DNA of 54,175 nucleotides, taken from positions 1 to 54,175 of the forward strand of contig JASMMD010000005.1 of the NCBI GenBank assembly GCA_030748335.1, read 5' to 3'. Shown here one piece after another: positions 26,736 through 38,479 of the stretch; the stretch's first letter is position 1, and each line of letters begins with the position of its first letter. Below the pieces are notes generated by a model. That model was not told where the DNA came from. It worked only from the letters and a program-made list of their open reading frames with translations, and did not search any database. Both the position numbers and the translations under genes were made by a program. This DNA comes from Candidatus Thalassarchaeum sp. GTDB taxonomy: Archaea > Thermoplasmatota > Poseidoniia > Poseidoniales > Thalassarchaeaceae.

Positions 26736-27587
26736 CTAAGTCCTTATCCAGTCGCCGAAGTCGCTCTCCCCGTCCCACTCCGCCGACCTTTGGTCTATCA
26801 GACTCGACTCGAGGGTTTGCTCGAGCGAGTCATCAATCCTGATTAGGTTGTTACGCTTTAGCAGCCCCGGGCTGAGTCCCGGTAGCAGGATTGACACGGC
26901 CCTAGGGACTCTACCGGGGTAGACCTCGTTGACGTGCCTGACGATGTTGGTGGTGCAGGTGTTGGTGATGCTGTGGTACCACTCGGGGCGGTCGTGCAGG
27001 TCGTTGGTCCTGCGCAGGAACGACTCGAGCAGCCTGCGGTGGTTGTCCTCACCGAGCACTATGCCCTCGAACAGGTGGGTCTTGGATTTCCTCCTACACT
27101 TGGCTCTGACCCCTATGGAATCGCTCTCGGTAGCCCAGACGTAGAGCAGTTCGTACTGCCTCAACATCCCCTTGATGGGGTGATAAGTCTCACCGATCTC
27201 CCTCCTGACCTCAATCGAGCAGGAAAGCCTCCTCCCATCCTCGAACTCGAAACTCATCAGCGTGTGGGCTATCGGCTTTCGCTTCGGGTCAAAGTACTCC
27301 AGCACCAGCCAGATTGCAGTCACCTCGCTAGGGCGAAACGTCCAGTCAGTCCAACGCTCGTCGAAGTCCCTCGTCGTCCTCCAGTGAAAGTCCCTAATAT
27401 TGCGCAGAGTGACCTCGTCGCCGTCGAAATTGGCGTACGCCATCCTACGATTCTCCACCACCCAATCGCGTTCGTTGGAGGGCTTTAGGCTAAGGTGTCT
27501 GAGTGTGAGGACAAGTATCGCGGCGAGCCCAGCGAGCCATGCGTAATCCGCCGGTTCCACGTTCCTCTGTGGTGCGGCCGAGCGCAT
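26736..27587 (-). CDS. DUF4105 (Lnb N-terminal-like) membrane protein
   Basis: One N-terminal membrane helix (DYAWLAGLAAILVLTLRHL) anchors a domain matching DUF4105, a family mostly known from Bacteria: RNIRDFHWRTTRDFDERWTD, KPIAHTLMSFEFEDGRRLSC, EVRREIGETYHPIKGMLRQY, ELLYVWATESDSIGVRA and WYHSITNTCTTNIVRHVNEV. The last carries the family's conserved Asn-Cys-Thr-Thr-like group, suggesting a cysteine-peptidase-type fold, but no activity is established. ATG 27587 (283 residues) or TTG 27590 can start it. The domain is probably outside the membrane. Transfer from bacteria is a plausible inference. Confidence 0.82.
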   Translation of the reverse strand: MRSAAPQRNVEPADYAWLAGLAAILVLTLRHLSLKPSNERDWVVENRRMAYANFDGDEVTLRNIRDFHWRTTRDFDERWTDWTFRPSEVTAIWLVLEYFDPKRKPIAHTLMSFEFEDGRRLSCSIEVRREIGETYHPIKGMLRQYELLYVWATESDSIGVRAKCRRKSKTHLFEGIVLGEDNHRRLLESFLRRTNDLHDRPEWYHSITNTCTTNIVRHVNEVYPGRVPRAVSILLPGLSPGLLKRNNLIRIDDSLEQTLESSLIDQRSAEWDGESDFGDWIRT

Positions 27588-27606
27588 CAAACTGCCTAGG
27601 AGAAGG

Positions 27607-27693
27607 TGGCGCGGCAGGGGAGATTCGAACTCCCGAGGTGAAACACCACTGGATTAGCAATCCAGCGCAATGGCCAGGCTATGCGACTGCCGC
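27607..27693 (-). tRNA. tRNA-Ser (anticodon GCU), CCA encoded
   Basis: The minus strand folds as a class II tRNA: acceptor GCGGCAG/CTGCCGC, D-arm region with GCCTGGCC, anticodon stem CTGGA/TCCAG around TTGCTAA (anticodon GCT, reading AGC/AGU), a long variable arm GGTG-TTT-CACC typical of Ser, and T-arm GGGAG-TTCGAAT-CTCCC. A G discriminator precedes a genome-encoded CCA (27607-27609). There is no intron. It sits in the gap between gyrA and the DUF4105 gene, same strand. Confidence 0.97.
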
Positions 27694-27718
27694 AGTGGTT
27701 GTTCCACCCGCGTCAATC

Positions 27719-27726
27719 GCTTAAGC
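27719..27726 (-). promoter_or_regulatory. TATA-like box for tRNA-Ser
   Basis: GCTTAAGC, centred about 29 nt upstream of the mature tRNA 5' end and just after the gyrA stop, is placed for a dedicated tRNA promoter. Confidence 0.4.
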
Positions 27727-27735
27727 CGAGCGGTT

Positions 27736-30432
27736 TTACTCCTCTTCGAGCGTCGGCTCGTCCGCATCGGAGGAGTCCACTAGGTCAGCTGGCAGCCTAG
27801 CGACGAAGATGATCTCGTCAGCGTAGCCTGACCGGTCGGCGTTGCGCAATTCCATGATTCGGGTGCCCTTGGTCACCTTGCCTAGGGTCTCCTTAGTCTG
27901 TCCAGACACCATCCTAATCATCATGCCAGTTCCTGTCAGCATGAACAGCTGGTCGTCGAGGTCAGGAATCTGCCGCACGCTGACGATACGGTCGTCGTCA
28001 CGCAGAGACATTGTTCGAACGCCCTTCGTTCCTCTGTTCGTGCGCCTGTAACCATCCCTCACCATGATGGCCCCTCCATCTTCGTCAACCATCTCTTTGC
28101 CTTCATCGTCAAGCGCCACGACCATCTCACCGGAGCCGAGTCTGCTACGCTTGGCCATTCCATACTTGGAGATCGTCAGTACGCTGGTGTCGAAGTCATC
28201 GGTCACAATCATCCCAATCACCCTGTCACCCTTTCGTAGCTTCATCCCCGAAACGCCTTGACTGACCCTGCCTTGGGCCCGCACTAGGTGTGTGGTCATC
28301 GTCTCGCCTGAGTTCGGGTCTACTCTCGACTTCTCCTCGGCTGGCATGAACCTACAGGCGTTGCCTTGGGAGGACACGAGAACGACGTGATCGGCATCAC
28401 TCGCCGACCTGACGGTCACCAACGAATCCTTCTCTCCCTCCGCAAAGCGGAGGGCGTACTTCCCGTTGCGGTTGATCTTGACGTACTCGGAGAGGCGACT
28501 CTTCTTGATGCGACCATTGGTGGTTGCGAACATCAAGTAGTTGTCCTCTGGATTCTCGATGAGTTCCCTGCTGAGGGGAAGTATTGAGATTACCTTCTCA
28601 TCGTCGCGGATGCCGCCGAGCAGATTGCGGATATGCGAGCCCCTGCCGTGGCGACTGGCGGATGGTGTCTCCCATGCTCTGAGTCCGTATACGCGACCCA
28701 TGTCGGTGAAGATTAGCAGCCTATCCTTTGAGAAGCAGGTTACAATCTTGGAGGGAGCATCCTCCTCCTTCGTCGCCACTCCCTTGAGCCCCTTCCCACC
28801 TCTGTTCTGCAGTCGGAAAGCCTCTACTGGGAGGTGGCGGATGTAGTTGTCCTGAGTCAACGAGATGACAAAGGCCTCCTCGGCGACAAGGTCCTCGCGA
28901 TCCATGGAGAGCGGAGTCGGGTCGATGCTGGAGCGACGCTCGTCACCATGCCTCTCGACTACCTCTTCGAGCTCGGAGATGATAATCTCCAGACGTTGGA
29001 TGCGACTCCCGAGGATGCCCTTCAGGTCCTTGATGGCCTGCTTCAGCTTCTCCAGCTCATCAGAGACCTCCTGCACGTTCATCTTGGTGAGTTGGTAGAG
29101 GCGCCGCTCTGCTATCGCCTTGGCCTGCTTCTCCGAGAAGTCGAAGCGCTTCACCTTGGGGTACTTTTCCTCACCTCTCAGGTACTGCTCAAACTGTTCT
29201 CTGGAGTCGGAATTCCGACCGACCTCGATAATCTCGGCCATCCTCTTCTGGGCCTTCATCAGGCCCTCTAGGATGTGCGCCCGGGCCTGCGCCTTGTCGA
29301 GATCGAACTGAGTGCGCCTCTCAATGACTGTCTCGCGATGCCTGACGTGTGTGTGCAGAATAGTGCACAGGTCGAGCTGGACCGGCTCCCCCTTCAGTAT
29401 GCCCATCATGTTGGCCGAGTAGGATTCCTGCAGCCTGCTTGACTGGTAGAGCTGATTCAGTACGGCGTGCGGGTCCGCGTTCTGCTTGATCTCTATGACT
29501 ACCCTGATACCCTCTTTGCTGGACTCATCCCTGATGTCCCTGATTCCCTTGATCGTCTCCTTCTGGACCAGTTCGGCGATACCTTGCAGCATCCCGGCCT
29601 TCTTGACCTGGTAGGGGATAGAGTGGATGATCAGCCGCTTACCCGACGAGTCGTCTAGGACCTCGACGTCAGAGCGGATGTGGAAGCGGCCGTTACCGGT
29701 TCTGTACATATCGACTATTCCGTCGATTCCGTGGATTGTCGCACCGGTTGGGAAGTCCGGCCCTCTGAGGAACTCCATGTACTCCAGAGCATCTATCTTT
29801 GGAGGGTTGTCGAGTCCAATCTTCCGATTCTGCTCGATAACCTTCTCGACGTGGAATTTGATGGCGGCAGCCACCTCGTTGAGGTTGTGCGGAGGTATCT
29901 TTGTGGCCATTCCGACAGCAATCCCATCGCTACCGTTGAGCAGCAGGTTGGGTAGGCGAGACGGCAGCACGGCCGGTTCGGTCTCAGTGTCGTCGAAGTT
30001 GGGCTCCATGTCGATGGTGTTCTTGTTGATGTCATCTAGCATGTGCTGTGACATGCGATCGAGCCGACTCTCGGTGTAGCGCATTGCAGCAGGAGGGTCG
30101 CCGTCAATCGAGCCGAAGTTGCCCTGTCCATCTATCAACGGGTACCTGAGGGAGAAGTCCTGAGCCATCCTGACCATAGTGTCGTACAGGGCTTGGTCGC
30201 CGTGAGGGTGATACTTCCCCATCACTTCACCGACCGACCGTGCCGATTTGCTGTACCCCTTCTCGTGGGTGTGTCCGGCCTGATGCATGCCCCACAGGAT
30301 GCGACGATGTACGGGCTTCAAACCGTCTCTCACATCAGGCAACGCACGTCCGATGATGACGCTCATCGCGTAATTGATGTAACTCTCCTTCATCTCGTCG
30401 GAGATGTCTCTTCTAAGCAGATCCTCAGCCAT
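27736..30432 (-). CDS. gyrA: DNA gyrase subunit A (bacterial type)
   Basis: GyrA cleaves and rejoins DNA during negative supercoiling. The 898-residue protein has [39 protein letters not shown] and the active-site Tyr119 in [10 protein letters not shown]. Later come the coiled coil (about 365-480) and a C-terminal beta-pinwheel. QNRGGKG at about residue 542 matches the GyrA box (QRRGGKG), which argues for gyrase rather than topoisomerase IV. One pinwheel blade carries an extra acidic loop ([20 protein letters not shown]). The C-terminus is acidic. AGGT precedes the ATG; gyrB ends 9 nt upstream, giving a gyrB-gyrA operon. Confidence 0.97.
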   Translation of the reverse strand: MAEDLLRRDISDEMKESYINYAMSVIIGRALPDVRDGLKPVHRRILWGMHQAGHTHEKGYSKSARSVGEVMGKYHPHGDQALYDTMVRMAQDFSLRYPLIDGQGNFGSIDGDPPAAMRYTESRLDRMSQHMLDDINKNTIDMEPNFDDTETEPAVLPSRLPNLLLNGSDGIAVGMATKIPPHNLNEVAAAIKFHVEKVIEQNRKIGLDNPPKIDALEYMEFLRGPDFPTGATIHGIDGIVDMYRTGNGRFHIRSDVEVLDDSSGKRLIIHSIPYQVKKAGMLQGIAELVQKETIKGIRDIRDESSKEGIRVVIEIKQNADPHAVLNQLYQSSRLQESYSANMMGILKGEPVQLDLCTILHTHVRHRETVIERRTQFDLDKAQARAHILEGLMKAQKRMAEIIEVGRNSDSREQFEQYLRGEEKYPKVKRFDFSEKQAKAIAERRLYQLTKMNVQEVSDELEKLKQAIKDLKGILGSRIQRLEIIISELEEVVERHGDERRSSIDPTPLSMDREDLVAEEAFVISLTQDNYIRHLPVEAFRLQNRGGKGLKGVATKEEDAPSKIVTCFSKDRLLIFTDMGRVYGLRAWETPSASRHGRGSHIRNLLGGIRDDEKVISILPLSRELIENPEDNYLMFATTNGRIKKSRLSEYVKINRNGKYALRFAEGEKDSLVTVRSASDADHVVLVSSQGNACRFMPAEEKSRVDPNSGETMTTHLVRAQGRVSQGVSGMKLRKGDRVIGMIVTDDFDTSVLTISKYGMAKRSRLGSGEMVVALDDEGKEMVDEDGGAIMVRDGYRRTNRGTKGVRTMSLRDDDRIVSVRQIPDLDDQLFMLTGTGMMIRMVSGQTKETLGKVTKGTRIMELRNADRSGYADEIIFVARLPADLVDSSDADEPTLEEE

Positions 30433-30441
30433 ACAGATACC

Positions 30442-32432
<1,991 letters not shown>

Positions 32433-32442
32433 AGCGTACCTG

Positions 32443-32450
32443 TATTTTGG
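32443..32450 (-). promoter_or_regulatory. TATA-like box for gyrB-gyrA
   Basis: CCAAAATA on the minus strand, about 52 nt before the gyrB ATG, predicts a start near 32420 and a short leader containing GTGAG. Confidence 0.4.
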
Positions 32451-32524
32451 CACCAATGGGGAGTTATCAACCCTCCCAAGGGCGACCCCCAAAATCGCCG
32501 AAACTGAAACCCTGGTGAACCTTT

Positions 32525-32540
32525 CAGGCCTATAGGCCTG
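32525..32540. promoter_or_regulatory. Perfect 16-bp palindrome over the aroD TATA position
   Basis: CAGGCCTATAGGCCTG is its own reverse complement. Its central CCTATAGG is centred about 24 nt before the aroD ATG, where a TATA box would be expected for a leaderless transcript. A protein bound here would block TBP, so operator function is plausible. Confidence 0.55.
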
Positions 32541-32555
32541 AGAAATTCCCTCGAC

Positions 32556-33398
32556 ATGGTTATACAGGCCGCCAAGGTGGAGCGGCCGATGCCTCGACCT
32601 CTCATCTGCGTGACGCTGAGTGGGTGTACCGTCGACGAGATGCTCAAGGACGCTGCCATGGCCACTGCAGCCGGAGCAGACATGGTCGAGGTCCGCTTCG
32701 ACAAGCTCTGGGTCGTAGAGCAGATGCCTGAGCCGGAACCCGAAAAGGAGGGTGATGGAGACAGCAGACGCCCCAAGTACGTCGAACCGGATCTCATCTC
32801 ACAGCCACTAGATTCAGTGGACGTGCAGGGAGCGCTTGAGTCCCTCAAGCAGGGGATTGACCTACCTGTGGTGTTTGCATGCCGTCCAGAGCGACAGCAG
32901 GGCCATTATCCGGGTGAAGAGGAACAACGTCTCGAGATTCTAAGGGGCGCTATCGAGAGCGGAGTGAGTTGGATCGACTTGGAGGTCGATATCGAATCGT
33001 CTAGTCGGACCTCGCTGATAGAGGGGGCCTCGGGGAGCACGAGGATTGTGGCTTCGTTCCACTCCGCCGAATCCCCGCCCTCGGCTTCTGAGATTATCCA
33101 GGATGTCGAGGACGGTTCAGATGACGGCGACATCGTCAAGGTGTGCTACAAGTCATCAGGTCGTGGTGACGGCTTGCGTCTGTTCGAGGCGGCATGGGGC
33201 CTCAGGGGCTCCGGGTCGAGTTATGCAATCATGGGTTCGGGTTGGGGCGGCGACTGGACTAGGATTCACGCCCCGCTTCTCGAGCAGACTTTGGTTTACA
33301 CCACGACTGAAAAGGGCCTACACCTCTCTAGGCAGGGTAGAATTAACGCATCAGACCTGCAGACTGCATGGCGGTTGCTTGAGTACGAGACGAACTAG
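32556..33398 (+). CDS. aroD: 3-dehydroquinate dehydratase, type I
   Basis: The enzyme dehydrates 3-dehydroquinate through a Schiff base in the shikimate pathway. Visible motifs: ICVTLSGCTVDEMLKDA, ADMVEVRFDKLWV, VVFACRPERQQGHYPGEEEQ, VSWIDLEVDIE, RIVASFHSAESPPSASEI (catalytic His region) and GDIVKVCYKSSGRGDG (Schiff-base Lys). SYAIMGSGWGGDW and the near-terminal GRINASDLQTAW fit the end of the barrel. A Pro/Glu/Asp-rich insertion (MPEPEPEKEGDGDSRR) follows the first Arg block and is unusual. No ribosome-binding site precedes ATG 32556. The stop shares CTAG with the convergent gene. Confidence 0.9.
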   Translation: MVIQAAKVERPMPRPLICVTLSGCTVDEMLKDAAMATAAGADMVEVRFDKLWVVEQMPEPEPEKEGDGDSRRPKYVEPDLISQPLDSVDVQGALESLKQGIDLPVVFACRPERQQGHYPGEEEQRLEILRGAIESGVSWIDLEVDIESSSRTSLIEGASGSTRIVASFHSAESPPSASEIIQDVEDGSDDGDIVKVCYKSSGRGDGLRLFEAAWGLRGSGSSYAIMGSGWGGDWTRIHAPLLEQTLVYTTTEKGLHLSRQGRINASDLQTAWRLLEYETN

Positions 33399-34294
33399 TC
33401 TTCTCCGCTGCGCTCGTCACTCTCACTCTCCAAGTAGGGGACCTGTCGCAGGTCCTCCTCGTCACCCAGGCCTACCGACATGTACCTGCTGTGGATTATG
33501 AGAGGCCCTACTATGCAGGCTATCGGTAGTGCTGCGATGAGGATGTAGGCGATGAAGGTGGGAAGGGTAGTCCTCTCTTCGACGTCCACCAAGATCTCCA
33601 CATTCATGACTCCGCCAGCAGCCTTCCTGTCCGAACCCCTCGCGTTGTCCCAGCCGTCCACCACTAGGTAGTACTGCGGGTCTCCCTCCTCAAACCAGGG
33701 TGTCGAGGACCACGCCGAACCCGTCGAGTCTATGGCCACCGAGAACACCTGGCTGGAGACTCCCTCGTAGTAATGGACATCCCTGAACGGCAACCACATG
33801 ACCATGTCCCTCCATTCCACTGGTAACTCCTCCACCGCCGACTCGAGCTCTTCCCACTCTCTCGATTCGTAGCTGGAGACGTAACGGTCCCAGTTCGCCG
33901 AGTCCATCAGATACACATCGCCTACCGCGCCCATGGTGGGAGTCGACTGTGAGTCGGGGCTGAGGTAGACGCAGAATGTGTACTGGTAACCTGGGACCAG
34001 CTCCATTCTGATGGCGTTCGCACTGTCGTTGTAGACTGTCATGTCGGTGCTGAAGTCACGATCTAGGGGCCTCGTAGAATCAGAGTTGCTCTCCCAGCCC
34101 CAGAACCCACCGTCGTCGACTGAGGTCTCTTCGAAGTACAGGCCTATGTTTGAGGGGTTGCTGGCGGGTACATCACAGTCCACCTCAGCTGATGCGACAG
34201 GGGCCGCTACCACGGCGTAGAGCATCGCTACGACAGGTAGGACAAGGCAGAGGTTGAAGGCGCCGGCAACGAACTTACGGGAACTGTTCTCCAC
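33395..34294 (-). CDS. Secreted type I membrane protein, function unknown
   Basis: The 299-residue protein begins with a signal peptide (NLCLVLPVVAMLYAVVAAPV, then ASA-E) and ends with one membrane helix (TFIAYILIAALPIACIVGPL) and a short acidic cytoplasmic tail (about 35 residues). The exported part is rich in Trp, Tyr, Ser and Asp with few cysteines (VDCDVP, YTFCVYL) and reads like a beta-sandwich. I recognise no family. The GTG start lies 2 nt after the stop of the giant PKD protease gene, so the two are translationally coupled; it may be its partner or membrane tether. Confidence 0.8.
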   Translation of the reverse strand: MENSSRKFVAGAFNLCLVLPVVAMLYAVVAAPVASAEVDCDVPASNPSNIGLYFEETSVDDGGFWGWESNSDSTRPLDRDFSTDMTVYNDSANAIRMELVPGYQYTFCVYLSPDSQSTPTMGAVGDVYLMDSANWDRYVSSYESREWEELESAVEELPVEWRDMVMWLPFRDVHYYEGVSSQVFSVAIDSTGSAWSSTPWFEEGDPQYYLVVDGWDNARGSDRKAAGGVMNVEILVDVEERTTLPTFIAYILIAALPIACIVGPLIIHSRYMSVGLGDEEDLRQVPYLESESDERSGED

Positions 34295-34296
34295 GC

Positions 34297-37200
34297 TCAG
34301 CGCCTCCTCGTCCTAATGGGTCGGACATATCCTGACTCCTTGTTCCTTCGCTCCTGGACCGTCAGATACTTCGGCTGAGGAGGGGGCTTGTGCTGGTCCA
34401 TGCCGGGAAGGCCACCTTCGACTTCCACCTCGGTGACGTCGTAGGTCTCCAGCATCTCCTCAGCATCCATCTCGTCCTCGTCCTTCTCTCGCATGATGAG
34501 CCAACCCAGTAGGAGGACGGCAGCAATCAGGGCGAGTAGACCCGCGCTCTCCCGGTTGGGAACGAGGTCTTCCCATGTCAGGTCGGAGAGTGACTTTGGC
34601 TTGTCATCCTCCTGTTCGGCTAGGACCGTGATGACGTACTCCTCAGTTGAGCAGACCCCAACCCCGTCGCACACCTGCATCAGGATCCTGATTTCTCCTG
34701 GCTGATTCCAGGTCTGGTTCCCCCAGAGCCAGTCGTTGCGCGAGTCTCCGTCGAGGTCGGTGTCCTGCAACGCGTTGAGGTCCCACCTGACAACCAGTGG
34801 GCCCGTCAGCGGCCGGTCACGGTCATTGGCAGGGTCTCCGTCGCCATCGCTGTCGTCAGATTGGTCTAGATCCATCCAGGCCTCAATCCCATCAATGAGG
34901 TCGGCATCATAGGCGCTGGAGTTCAGCAGCACCACGTCATCCATTGAGACGTAGTCGGCTGAGATAGGGTCTTCCGTTGTTATCACCGGCGCTCTAGAGA
35001 CGTGCACAGTCAGGGTCGTACTGTTGGTCTCTCCACCTTCGAAACCGTCGACCACGGTCAGAGTCACCTCATAGGTCCCAGGTATCTGGTAGGCGTGCCA
35101 CACGACTGGTCCGCTGACCGGAGAACTGGCATCGCCGAAATCCCAAATCCATGAGACGATGCCATTCCACTCCGATGACTCGGAATCTGTGGAGGTCCGG
35201 CCCACGAACAGAGGGTCGGCGTCGTAGCTGCCGGAACCGTCGAACCTGATTGGATCTCCTGGGGCCACGAAGGCAGCCCCAGTCGATGTATGGGGGACCT
35301 GCCAGACCACCCCGTCCTCGGTCGAGGGGATTTCGCCCAGAATGGTTCCATTGATGCTCGGGCAACTGAATTCGAGTTCGGGCACGGGCAGAGGGTTAGC
35401 TATCCGAATCGAGTATGATTTGGTGGCTGAGGAGAGTCCCCTCTCGTCAATCACGGTGAGGCTAACAGTGTACAGTCCGGGCTCTAGGAACGTGTGGCTT
35501 ACCGAGGAGACGTTGTACACTGGGTCGCCGAGATCCGAGATCTCCCAGATTGTCTGCAGCAGCGCCGTATCGCCGTCGGGGTCGAACGACTCACTGACGA
35601 ACGTGTATGACGTGTCCACCTCTCCATCGAGGGGCCTTGAGAAGACGGCTACCGGCCTCTGGTTGAGCACCTGAACCTGCAGTATGGCCACCGAGGTGTT
35701 TCCATCATCATCGGTGACTTCGAGTGTGACGTTCTTCATCCCAGGCTCGAGCCACCCTACCTGAGGATTCTGCTCTATTGACTCCGTGGATGAGAAGTCG
35801 GAAGTCAAAGTCATTCCGGAACCGTCCAGATTGACTCCGCCCTCAAAGAACCAGTAGTACTCGACTATCATCCCGTCTGAGTCTTCGAAGACCGTCGGCA
35901 TGGTTAGAGGTGTCAGGGTGTCGGTCTGCAATGGCTCGTCGAAAATTTGCTTGGGCAGTCGATTCAGGACCTTGATGTAGATCGAATGCCCGACGCTATG
36001 TAATCCGTCGTCGACGGTCAGGGTCAGCGTGTACACTATTCCGTCCGCGCTACCATCGACCCACGAGTGCCCTGCTTCGGCAGCACCACGGCCGCCCTCG
36101 GTCTGCCCGTCACCCCAGTCCCACGTAAAGAACAGCTCCTCGAGCGGGACGTTGTCGGTGGTCCCTCTGGCTGAGAACTGAACCCTTTGGTCTGTGAGCA
36201 AAACCAGTTCGTCGGTGATTACGACGCCGTCTACGGAGATTTCTGGCACAGGGTCCGAGTCATCGCTCACCGAGATGTTCCACGACTGTGGCTCAGAGTA
36301 GTACCCTCCCTGATCCTCCACCACGAGGATGACTTGGTAGTCCCCTCCATTGAGGTACGAGTGGGTCGGGTTCTTCAGCCCGGAGGAGTTGTTGTCACCG
36401 AGGTCCCAGACGTAACCCACGGGGGTGTCGTTGTGGCTGAACGTACCGTTGAGCTGTCCGAATCCCCACGAGTCGTACCCCGAGCCGAACATATCTACGG
36501 GCAGCCATGTCTGGGTCACCGAGGTGGAGACCGATCCGGATGCCACTGGCTCCATGTTGGTCAGTGACATCGGGAGGGAGAACGCTTGGTCCACGATCTC
36601 TCCGGTGACGTCGCGGATACGTATGCCGAAGGACCAATCTCCCGACGAGGGCGGTGTAAACCACACAGTCCTCGGTGACGGGATGCTGTTGCCTGCGGTG
36701 ATGTCGAACACCACCGAGTCCGAGATTGTGTTGTTGACGAAGGCCTCGACAGTCACTTCGAGGATTTCGAAGAATGCGTTAGACTCCACCTCTAGATCGA
36801 TCTGCACGCTATCGTCCAGATTATCATCGTCCCGGTCAAAGGGAGTTATCGTGTCTATGGAGACTTCCGCGGGGTCGGTAATCAGGCCTGCGTGCACAGT
36901 CAGCGATGCGGTAGGATATGACCCCGTGGTGATACCGCATGACACGTAGTTGTAGTCGCAGTCAGCAACCATGGACTCGTACCATGTGAGGAGCCAGACC
37001 TCGTCAGTGGTATTTCCGAAACCGTGCACCAGCCCGGTCCCAGCCCCACTCCCTGAATCGATTCGCATGCTGCTCATGGACCAGGTCCCAGTGACCGCGT
37101 CACGCGACATGATGGCCCCTTTGAAGCCGAACTGGGTCGGTTGCACCATGAGGTTCAGTGGGGCCCCCGAGCCCTGCGAGAACTTGTACGCCCTCATACC

Positions 37201-38403
37201 CCAGCCCTCTATGTCCTGACTGGAGCTGTTCCAGTCGTTGACCCACTGGTCGTTGTATCCGCTCATCTGGGCCTTGCAAATGTAGGCGGCTATGCATCCG
37301 GAGGTGAGATCCAGATTAGAGAACCCAAAGGCTCCTTGGGCGCTGTCGAGGGAAACCGCCGCACTGAAGTTGGCAAATATCTCGCTCATCGTGGTGCCGA
37401 TGGCGGTCGCGCCCGTCTCCGGATTCTGAGCCAGATTCTCCACTGCAGTCCCTCCGGTGGCAGTGTCGGCGACTAGCCTCTGAATTGCCGCCCCTCCACC
37501 GAGTTTGTCTGCGAGGTACATCAGGAACATGAATCCGGCCCCGTAGTCGGCGATTCTGCCATTCCACCACCTGACGCTGAGGCTGCTGTCCTCCGACCAC
37601 GAGTTGGCGTGCCCGGTCAGGGTGCTGGTGACACCGAAGCACAGGTATGCCGCCATGTCCGCCGCACCCTCGTCGATCCACAGATACTCGAACGGGTCTC
37701 TTGAGTTGTGCAGCAGATGCTCAAACTCGTGAGCAAGGATGGTGTTCCTCCAACTCATGTCATCGACGTCCACGAAGACCGATTCCCTGACTGAGGAGAT
37801 TCCCGGCGAGAAATATCCACCGGTCCCCCCCGCGCCGTCAATAGAGATTAGGACGATCTCGATCTGGCAGTTGTCGTCGAGATCTGGCGGACTGCCGAAA
37901 TAAGTCGTGTCCGTCGGGTAAATCGTCGATTCCCATGTTGAGGCGATGTCGTTGAGGGTGGTCGAGGGGATTATCTGACCGTTTTCGACCAGTATCGCGG
38001 AATTGGCCGAGGTCTTCTGTACAGTGACGGATACGGTGCCACCGGCCGTGGATATGTTGCCTGTATCACCCTGGCTCCACTCGTTGGTGCAGGAACGAGT
38101 AGTGGATTTCGAATTCAGGTAGCCAGCAGAGAACGGCAGCACCAATCCTGGGTAGCCAGCTCCCTTCCATTCCATCTTGAGGTGTCCGGTGGCCGAGAAA
38201 ACAGGCTCGGATTCGTTCGTGAACATGTACTGCTTGCCCTCAATAAAGGGGTCGAACTCCGATAGGTCGCCTGACATGACCTCTGCCGCCGACGCATCAG
38301 AATCCGGCTCAGCCACAGCCAACGGAGACAAACTGGCGAACAACATTGTCAGAACCAGCATGACAGAAGCTCTGCGGGACCCAGTCGAATTGATTGCTGA
38401 CAC
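34297..38403 (-). CDS. Giant secreted metalloprotease with PKD repeats and C-terminal anchor
   Basis: The protein of about 1368 residues has a signal peptide (VMLVLTMLFASLSPLAVAEP). A zinc-peptidase domain contains HEFEH (about residues 225-232) and, 16 residues on, LWIDEGAADMAAY, whose Glu is the likely third ligand, as in M30-like gluzincins. From about 640 to 1250 there are five or six PKD-like repeats, with YVWDLGDNNSSG, FTWDWGDGQ, VSWIWDFGDAS and repeated LTVxDxxG ends. A calcium-like Asp-rich stretch (DQSDDSDGDGDPANDRD) follows. A membrane helix (AGLLALIAAVLLLGWLIM) and acidic tail end it. GTG 38403 is chosen because GGAG lies 8 nt upstream; GTG 38412 is the longer option. Probable role: surface protein degradation for scavenging. 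Confidence 0.88.
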   Translation of the reverse strand: MSAINSTGSRRASVMLVLTMLFASLSPLAVAEPDSDASAAEVMSGDLSEFDPFIEGKQYMFTNESEPVFSATGHLKMEWKGAGYPGLVLPFSAGYLNSKSTTRSCTNEWSQGDTGNISTAGGTVSVTVQKTSANSAILVENGQIIPSTTLNDIASTWESTIYPTDTTYFGSPPDLDDNCQIEIVLISIDGAGGTGGYFSPGISSVRESVFVDVDDMSWRNTILAHEFEHLLHNSRDPFEYLWIDEGAADMAAYLCFGVTSTLTGHANSWSEDSSLSVRWWNGRIADYGAGFMFLMYLADKLGGGAAIQRLVADTATGGTAVENLAQNPETGATAIGTTMSEIFANFSAAVSLDSAQGAFGFSNLDLTSGCIAAYICKAQMSGYNDQWVNDWNSSSQDIEGWGMRAYKFSQGSGAPLNLMVQPTQFGFKGAIMSRDAVTGTWSMSSMRIDSGSGAGTGLVHGFGNTTDEVWLLTWYESMVADCDYNYVSCGITTGSYPTASLTVHAGLITDPAEVSIDTITPFDRDDDNLDDSVQIDLEVESNAFFEILEVTVEAFVNNTISDSVVFDITAGNSIPSPRTVWFTPPSSGDWSFGIRIRDVTGEIVDQAFSLPMSLTNMEPVASGSVSTSVTQTWLPVDMFGSGYDSWGFGQLNGTFSHNDTPVGYVWDLGDNNSSGLKNPTHSYLNGGDYQVILVVEDQGGYYSEPQSWNISVSDDSDPVPEISVDGVVITDELVLLTDQRVQFSARGTTDNVPLEELFFTWDWGDGQTEGGRGAAEAGHSWVDGSADGIVYTLTLTVDDGLHSVGHSIYIKVLNRLPKQIFDEPLQTDTLTPLTMPTVFEDSDGMIVEYYWFFEGGVNLDGSGMTLTSDFSSTESIEQNPQVGWLEPGMKNVTLEVTDDDGNTSVAILQVQVLNQRPVAVFSRPLDGEVDTSYTFVSESFDPDGDTALLQTIWEISDLGDPVYNVSSVSHTFLEPGLYTVSLTVIDERGLSSATKSYSIRIANPLPVPELEFSCPSINGTILGEIPSTEDGVVWQVPHTSTGAAFVAPGDPIRFDGSGSYDADPLFVGRTSTDSESSEWNGIVSWIWDFGDASSPVSGPVVWHAYQIPGTYEVTLTVVDGFEGGETNSTTLTVHVSRAPVITTEDPISADYVSMDDVVLLNSSAYDADLIDGIEAWMDLDQSDDSDGDGDPANDRDRPLTGPLVVRWDLNALQDTDLDGDSRNDWLWGNQTWNQPGEIRILMQVCDGVGVCSTEEYVITVLAEQEDDKPKSLSDLTWEDLVPNRESAGLLALIAAVLLLGWLIMREKDEDEMDAEEMLETYDVTEVEVEGGLPGMDQHKPPPQPKYLTVQERRNKESGYVRPIRTRRR

Positions 38404-38448
38404 GTTCAACACTCCGTGTTGTTTTCAGTCCCAATCCGCTAAAAGACC

Positions 38449-38456
38449 TATTTTAA
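38449..38456 (+). promoter_or_regulatory. TATA-like box for the glutaminyl cyclotransferase gene
   Basis: TATTTTAA is centred 27-28 nt before ATG 38480, ideal for a leaderless archaeal transcript, and only 10 nt before the upstream ATG 38462. It therefore helps decide the start. Confidence 0.5.
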
Positions 38457-38479
38457 CATCGATGGAGCATCGTTCGTAC

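Noticed and set aside
26692-26778. 29-codon extension of AroA
   Set aside because: It overlaps the DUF4105 gene and adds residues not seen in EPSP synthases.
38177-38479. N-terminal extension of the glutaminyl cyclotransferase
   Set aside because: It runs antisense to the start of the giant PKD protease gene and would put the signal peptide inside the protein.
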